From the NCBI GenBank assembly GCA_002293315.1, contig DBCZ01000045.1:1-19412 (forward strand): a DNA stretch of 19,412 bases, read 5' to 3'. Below are positions 16,449 to 19,412 of this stretch, one piece after another. The position numbers were made by a program, and so were the translations under genes. Position 1 is the first letter of the stretch. Every line of letters starts with the position of its first letter. Source of the DNA: Ruminococcaceae bacterium UBA945. GTDB lineage: Bacteria > Bacillota > Clostridia > Oscillospirales > Acutalibacteraceae. The notes beneath the pieces were generated by a model. It did not search any database and was not told where the DNA came from. It saw only the letters and a program-made list of their open reading frames with translations.

Positions 16449-17083
16449 GTTTATTTAGCAAGGCTATGGCAATTCTGTTTCCTTCCAGATGCCTGATATG
16501 CGGGAAGGCAGTCAGCGCGCCGGTTTGCGAGGCGTGCAGGGGAAAGGTACGAAGAATAGAGAGAGCCTTTGAAATAGACGGTGAGGATTTTTCTTGCTTT
16601 GCGCCGCTGGAATATACAGGGGGTTTCAGGCGCAGCTTCCACAAATTTAAGTTTGAGGGCAAGTATGCATTGGGGATTCAGATGGCTGCTTTAATGCTGG
16701 AAATCAACGGCGAATTCCGACCTGACATTATTGCATTTGTCCCGATGATGCCTGAAAAAGAGCGCAAAAGAGGCTATAACCAAAGTGAACTTCTAGCGAA
16801 GAATATCGCGAAAGCGATGGGAGTTCCATGTGAAAAGGAACTTTCAAAGGTAAGCGATAATCACCAGCAGTCAAAGCTTAAGGCGGAGGAAAGAAAACTG
16901 AACGTCCGCGGAGTATTCACTGTTAGCGGAGACATTGCGGGGAAGACAATTCTTCTTATAGATGATCTGGTAACAACCGGCGCGACTATCTGCGAATGCG
17001 CGAAAGCACTTAAGAATGCGGGAGCAAGCGAAGTCAGAGGGCTTTGCGTTGCAAGCGCAAAGCGGAGTGAGCATGATGAGTGA
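16445..17083 (+). CDS. comFC: ComFC-like amidophosphoribosyltransferase-family protein
   Basis: This 212-residue homologue of ComFC/GntX is a late competence-associated protein linked to DNA uptake and transformation in other bacteria. An N-terminal zinc finger has Cys16, 19, 28 and 31 in CLICGKAVSAPVCEAC. The phosphoribosyltransferase domain shows KRGYNQSELLA (108-118) and the PRPP loop ILLIDDLVTTGAT (169-181). The start is the GTG at 16445, which overlaps the yicI stop as GTGA; an internal ATG at 16466 would still keep the zinc finger. No ComFA or other competence gene is adjacent. GC is somewhat lower here than in yicI (sampled lines near 45%). Confidence 0.9.
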   Translation: MSLFSKAMAILFPSRCLICGKAVSAPVCEACRGKVRRIERAFEIDGEDFSCFAPLEYTGGFRRSFHKFKFEGKYALGIQMAALMLEINGEFRPDIIAFVPMMPEKERKRGYNQSELLAKNIAKAMGVPCEKELSKVSDNHQQSKLKAEERKLNVRGVFTVSGDIAGKTILLIDDLVTTGATICECAKALKNAGASEVRGLCVASAKRSEHDE

Positions 17084-17780
17084 AAGATTTGTCAGGGAGA
17101 AAATGCTGATTGGTGAAGAGGGGCTGAGAAAGCTGCAAAGCAGCCATGTAGCAGTTTTCGGCATCGGCGGTGTCGGTGGGCATCTGATTGAAGCTTTGTG
17201 CAGGGCGGGCATCGGTGAGCTTACAATTATTGACGGAGATACGGTTGCCAGAAGCAACATAAACAGGCAGATAATTGCTCTTGAAAGCACTATTGGTGAA
17301 AAGAAGGCGGAGGTGATGATGTCCAGAATTTCGGATATCAATCCTGAAGCGAAGGTTCATGCGATTTCTGAATTTTTCACAAGGGAAAGCGATATGGATT
17401 TTTCTCGTTTTGATTATATAGCAGACGCTATAGATACTGTTTCGAGCAAGCTGGAAATCATTAAAAGAGCGAAACAAGCGAACAAAAAAGTTGTTTGTGC
17501 AATGGGCGCCGGGAATAAGCTTGACGCAACTGGATTCATCGTTTCAGACATAGCTGAAACAAGAGAAGACCCTCTTGCGCGTGTTATGAGGCAGGAGCTG
17601 AGAAAGCTGGGAATAACAGGTGTGAAAGTGGTGTATTCTAAGGAAAAGGCCAATCAAATAGAGACATTTGATGAGAATCGTTTTTCAGGGCGTCCGGCGC
17701 CGGGGAGTATATCATATGTGCCGCCTGTTATGGGCATGATTATGGCAGGAGAGATAATTAAGGATTTACTCGGAGGGTAA
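17076..17780 (+). CDS. tcdA: TcdA/CsdL-type E1-like tRNA threonylcarbamoyladenosine dehydratase
   Basis: This ThiF/MoeB-fold ATP-dependent enzyme is predicted to cyclise t6A at position 37 of ANN-decoding tRNAs to ct6A. It has 234 residues from ATG 17076, the start that opens MSERFVREKMLIG as in the family. GGAG at 17064-17067 is 8 nt upstream; ATG 17073 is also possible. The nucleotide-binding loop is VFGIGGVGGHL (27-37), and NINRQI (61-66) and ADAIDTVSSK (116-125) follow. The end PGSISYVPPVMGMIMAGEIIKDLLGG is characteristic of TcdA. GC is mildly reduced, like comFC. ThiF and MoeB are less likely: there is no thiamine or molybdopterin gene and no Cys-x2-Cys pairs. Confidence 0.91.
   Translation: MSERFVREKMLIGEEGLRKLQSSHVAVFGIGGVGGHLIEALCRAGIGELTIIDGDTVARSNINRQIIALESTIGEKKAEVMMSRISDINPEAKVHAISEFFTRESDMDFSRFDYIADAIDTVSSKLEIIKRAKQANKKVVCAMGAGNKLDATGFIVSDIAETREDPLARVMRQELRKLGITGVKVVYSKEKANQIETFDENRFSGRPAPGSISYVPPVMGMIMAGEIIKDLLGG
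17772..17777 (+). promoter_or_regulatory. Ribosome binding site fixing the folE TTG start
   Basis: GGAGGG lies 7 nt before TTG at 17785, a near-perfect distance. The next in-frame ATG at 17803 has no such site, so the TTG is the likely start. Confidence 0.7.
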
Positions 17781-17784
17781 AATT

Positions 17785-18348
17785 TTGGACAGAGAGAAAA
17801 TCATGAAAGCAGTCAAGGAAATTCTCGAGGCAGTCGGCGAGGATGTATCAAGGCCCGGGCTTCTCGAAACGCCGAGGCGCGTGGCCGATATGCTGGAGGA
17901 AATCTTCTCCGGCCTCAATGCAGACCCACGCGAGCATTTGAAAATCTTTGACGAGGGCGGTGAACACGAGGAGCTTGTATTGATTAAAGACATACCAATG
18001 TATTCCGTGTGCGAGCATCATCTTTTGCCGTTTATAGGAAGAGCACATGTCGCGTATATACCTCGAAATGAGCGGATTATCGGGCTTTCAAAGGTGGCAA
18101 GAATTGTGGATTCTTTTGCAAGAAAACCTCAAGTGCAGGAACGGCTTACGGGAGAAATCGCGGATTTCCTATATGAGAATTTGAACCCGAAGGGTGTTGC
18201 TGTTTTCATTGAGGCTGAGCATCTCTGCATGACGATGCGAGGAGCGCGTGCCGCCGGCGCGAAGACCGAGACCTCGGCAATTCGCGGCTCAATGCGCTCA
18301 GACCCACGCACCAGAGCGGAAGTGATGGCGTTGCTTTCGAGGGAATGA
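17785..18348 (+). CDS. folE: GTP cyclohydrolase I
   Basis: This enzyme converts GTP to 7,8-dihydroneopterin triphosphate, the first step of tetrahydrofolate synthesis. At 187 residues it is the usual homodecameric length. Zinc ligands are C76 and H79 in YSVCEHHLLPFIGRAHVAYIP, and C148 in EAEHLCMTMRG. LETPRRVADMLEE (27-39) and AAGAKTETSAIRG (156-168) are family signatures. Translation starts with TTG, which has a strong GGAGGG site. It is immediately followed by folP (stop overlaps the first possible ATG) and then folB, giving a classical folate operon order. Confidence 0.96.
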   Translation: MDREKIMKAVKEILEAVGEDVSRPGLLETPRRVADMLEEIFSGLNADPREHLKIFDEGGEHEELVLIKDIPMYSVCEHHLLPFIGRAHVAYIPRNERIIGLSKVARIVDSFARKPQVQERLTGEIADFLYENLNPKGVAVFIEAEHLCMTMRGARAAGAKTETSAIRGSMRSDPRTRAEVMALLSRE

Positions 18349-18350
18349 AG

Positions 18351-19205
18351 ATGAGGGATGAGAGATTTTTCTGTGCGCGCGATGTAAAAATGCCGCTGAA
18401 TCGCACCAATATAATGGGTATTTTGAATCTCACGCCCGATTCCTTTTCTGATGGCGGGAAATTCGCAAATGCTTCACACGCGCTTGAGGCCGCCAGACAA
18501 ATGCTGGCTGACGGTGCAGACATCATTGATATTGGCGGGCAGTCCACGCGCCCGGGGTTTTCGCGGATTTCCGCGGGAGAGGAATGGGAGCGAATTTCCG
18601 AAGCATTGAGCTTGATTTCGGCAGAGACCAAAGCTGTAATTTCAGTTGACACCTTTTATCCCTCGGTCGCTGAGAAAGCGCTTAAAGCGGGCGCTCACAT
18701 AATAAATGACGTGAGCGGATTCGGTAATGAAATGCTTGAGGTTGCATCGGCAAGCGGCGCGGGCTGTGTGATTATGTACCCCTTCGGCGGAGAAACCGGC
18801 GAACACGGAGATATTGTCAAAAGGGCGCGAAATTTCTTTTTTGAACGCAAAAATGCCGCAGAAAGATTCGGAATTGCCCCTGAAAGGCTTTGCTTTGACC
18901 CGGGAATAGGCTTCGGGAAAACGTATGAGGAGAATTTGATTTTGCTTGCGAATCCGGAGATGTACAAAATTTCGGACAGTACCTTGCTGATTGGCGCTTC
19001 AAGAAAAAGAGTTGTCAGGCAGGCGATTTCAGAGGGAGTAAAAACGGACACCGAAGCCTTTGAGAGAGACGCAGGAACAATCGGTGCGCACACGGTTTCA
19101 CAGATTTTCGGAGCAGATATTTTGAGAGTACACAATGTTAAGAAGGCAAGGCAGGCTGCGGCTCTTGCGGATGCAGTAATGAGGCAGAGGAGAAGTGATG
19201 GATAA
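18351..19205 (+). CDS. folP: Dihydropteroate synthase
   Basis: This sulfonamide-target enzyme joins 6-hydroxymethyl-dihydropterin pyrophosphate to p-aminobenzoate. From ATG 18351 it has 284 residues, normal for the family. Signature 1 is NIMGILNLTPDSFSDGG (20-36), with DIGGQSTRPG (60-69), IINDVSGF (118-125) and IGASRKRVV near the C terminus. The start at 18351 has GAGGG (18339-18343) 7 nt away; the ATG at 18345 overlaps the folE stop but sits only 1 nt from that site. It overlaps folB by 8 bp. Confidence 0.95.
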   Translation: MRDERFFCARDVKMPLNRTNIMGILNLTPDSFSDGGKFANASHALEAARQMLADGADIIDIGGQSTRPGFSRISAGEEWERISEALSLISAETKAVISVDTFYPSVAEKALKAGAHIINDVSGFGNEMLEVASASGAGCVIMYPFGGETGEHGDIVKRARNFFFERKNAAERFGIAPERLCFDPGIGFGKTYEENLILLANPEMYKISDSTLLIGASRKRVVRQAISEGVKTDTEAFERDAGTIGAHTVSQIFGADILRVHNVKKARQAAALADAVMRQRRSDG

Positions 19206-19412
19206 AATAGTCATTTCCGGGCTTGAGATTTTCGCGTATCACGGGGTAAATCCGGAGGAAAAGGAGAAAGGGCAGAAATTCCTGCTTGATATTACTCTTT
19301 TTGCGGATTTATCTAAGGCGAAGGGGAGCGATAATTTAGCTGACACCGTGAATTACGCGGCAGTCAGGAAGACGGTGGAGAGAGCCTTTTTAAGTGAGAA
19401 GTTTGATTTAAT
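19198..19412 (+). CDS. folB: Dihydroneopterin aldolase (3'-truncated)
   Basis: This gene is cut by the right edge; 71 residues are visible of about 120. It would convert dihydroneopterin to 6-hydroxymethyl-dihydropterin, the step between FolE and FolP. The N terminus MDKIVISGLEIFAYHGV matches the family with the YHGV loop. EEKEKGQKFLLDI carries the conserved Gln-x-hydrophobic strand, and DNLADTVNYAAV carries the conserved substrate-binding NY pair. GAGGAG lies 5 nt before the ATG. folK often follows, but cannot be seen. Confidence 0.92.
   Translation, partial: MDKIVISGLEIFAYHGVNPEEKEKGQKFLLDITLFADLSKAKGSDNLADTVNYAAVRKTVERAFLSEKFDL

Noticed and set aside
1..19412. CRISPR arrays, tRNA or rRNA genes, insertion sequences, prophage or attachment sites
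   Set aside because: No regular repeats, tRNA-like cloverleaf, transposase or integrase motifs or long inverted repeats were seen on either strand; gaps between genes are too short for most of them.

Overview
The window looks like a piece of a Gram-positive, clostridial-type (Firmicutes) chromosome of roughly 50-55% GC. The reasons are a single-chain PurL with a C-terminal glutaminase domain, a MurT/GatD-like pair, a ComFC homologue, an FHA-FtsW/penicillin-binding protein pair, strong purine-rich ribosome binding sites and very tight gene packing. An uncultured gut-type clostridium is a reasonable guess, but no rRNA or other taxonomic marker is present. I see no rRNA, tRNA, CRISPR array or insertion sequence. 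The largest gap between genes is only about 220 bp (11835-12055).

Region 1 (2-10112, + strand) is a run of eight genes with almost no spacing: purL (5' end outside the window), alr, an FHA-domain FtsW/RodA-type glycosyltransferase, a class B penicillin-binding protein, class I mannose-6-phosphate isomerase, a KdgK-like PfkB sugar kinase, cytidine deaminase and a GNAT acetyltransferase. It mixes nucleotide metabolism, D-alanine supply and peptidoglycan polymerisation with sugar phosphate metabolism. It ends at a hairpin (10114-10137) shared with the convergent minus-strand unit.

Region 2 (10151-11834, - strand) holds a nitrilase-superfamily amidohydrolase followed by a TIM-barrel sugar phosphate isomerase/epimerase. 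The nitrilase gene is conspicuously AT-rich (sampled lines near 30-33% GC), which suggests later acquisition. It has its own sigma-A-like promoter, with a 13-bp palindrome just downstream of the predicted start of transcription.

Region 3 (12056 to the right edge, + strand) starts at a strong promoter lying back-to-back with the nitrilase promoter. It runs through murT-like, gatD-like, yicI-like alpha-xylosidase, comFC-like, tcdA-like, folE, folP and a truncated folB. All genes abut or overlap, so it is probably one long operon that joins cell-wall amidation-type genes, a glycosidase, a tRNA-modification enzyme and tetrahydrofolate biosynthesis.

The most interesting observation is in the murT/gatD-like pair. 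The GatD-like subunit is an intact reading frame, but the nucleophilic Cys is replaced by Thr88 and the catalytic His by Val188. In MurT the conserved C-terminal segment thought to supply the third catalytic residue is rearranged. The Mur-ligase ATP site and the zinc-ribbon cysteines of MurT are kept. This suggests an ATP-dependent Mur-type ligase with a dead glutaminase partner, using ammonia or another amine.
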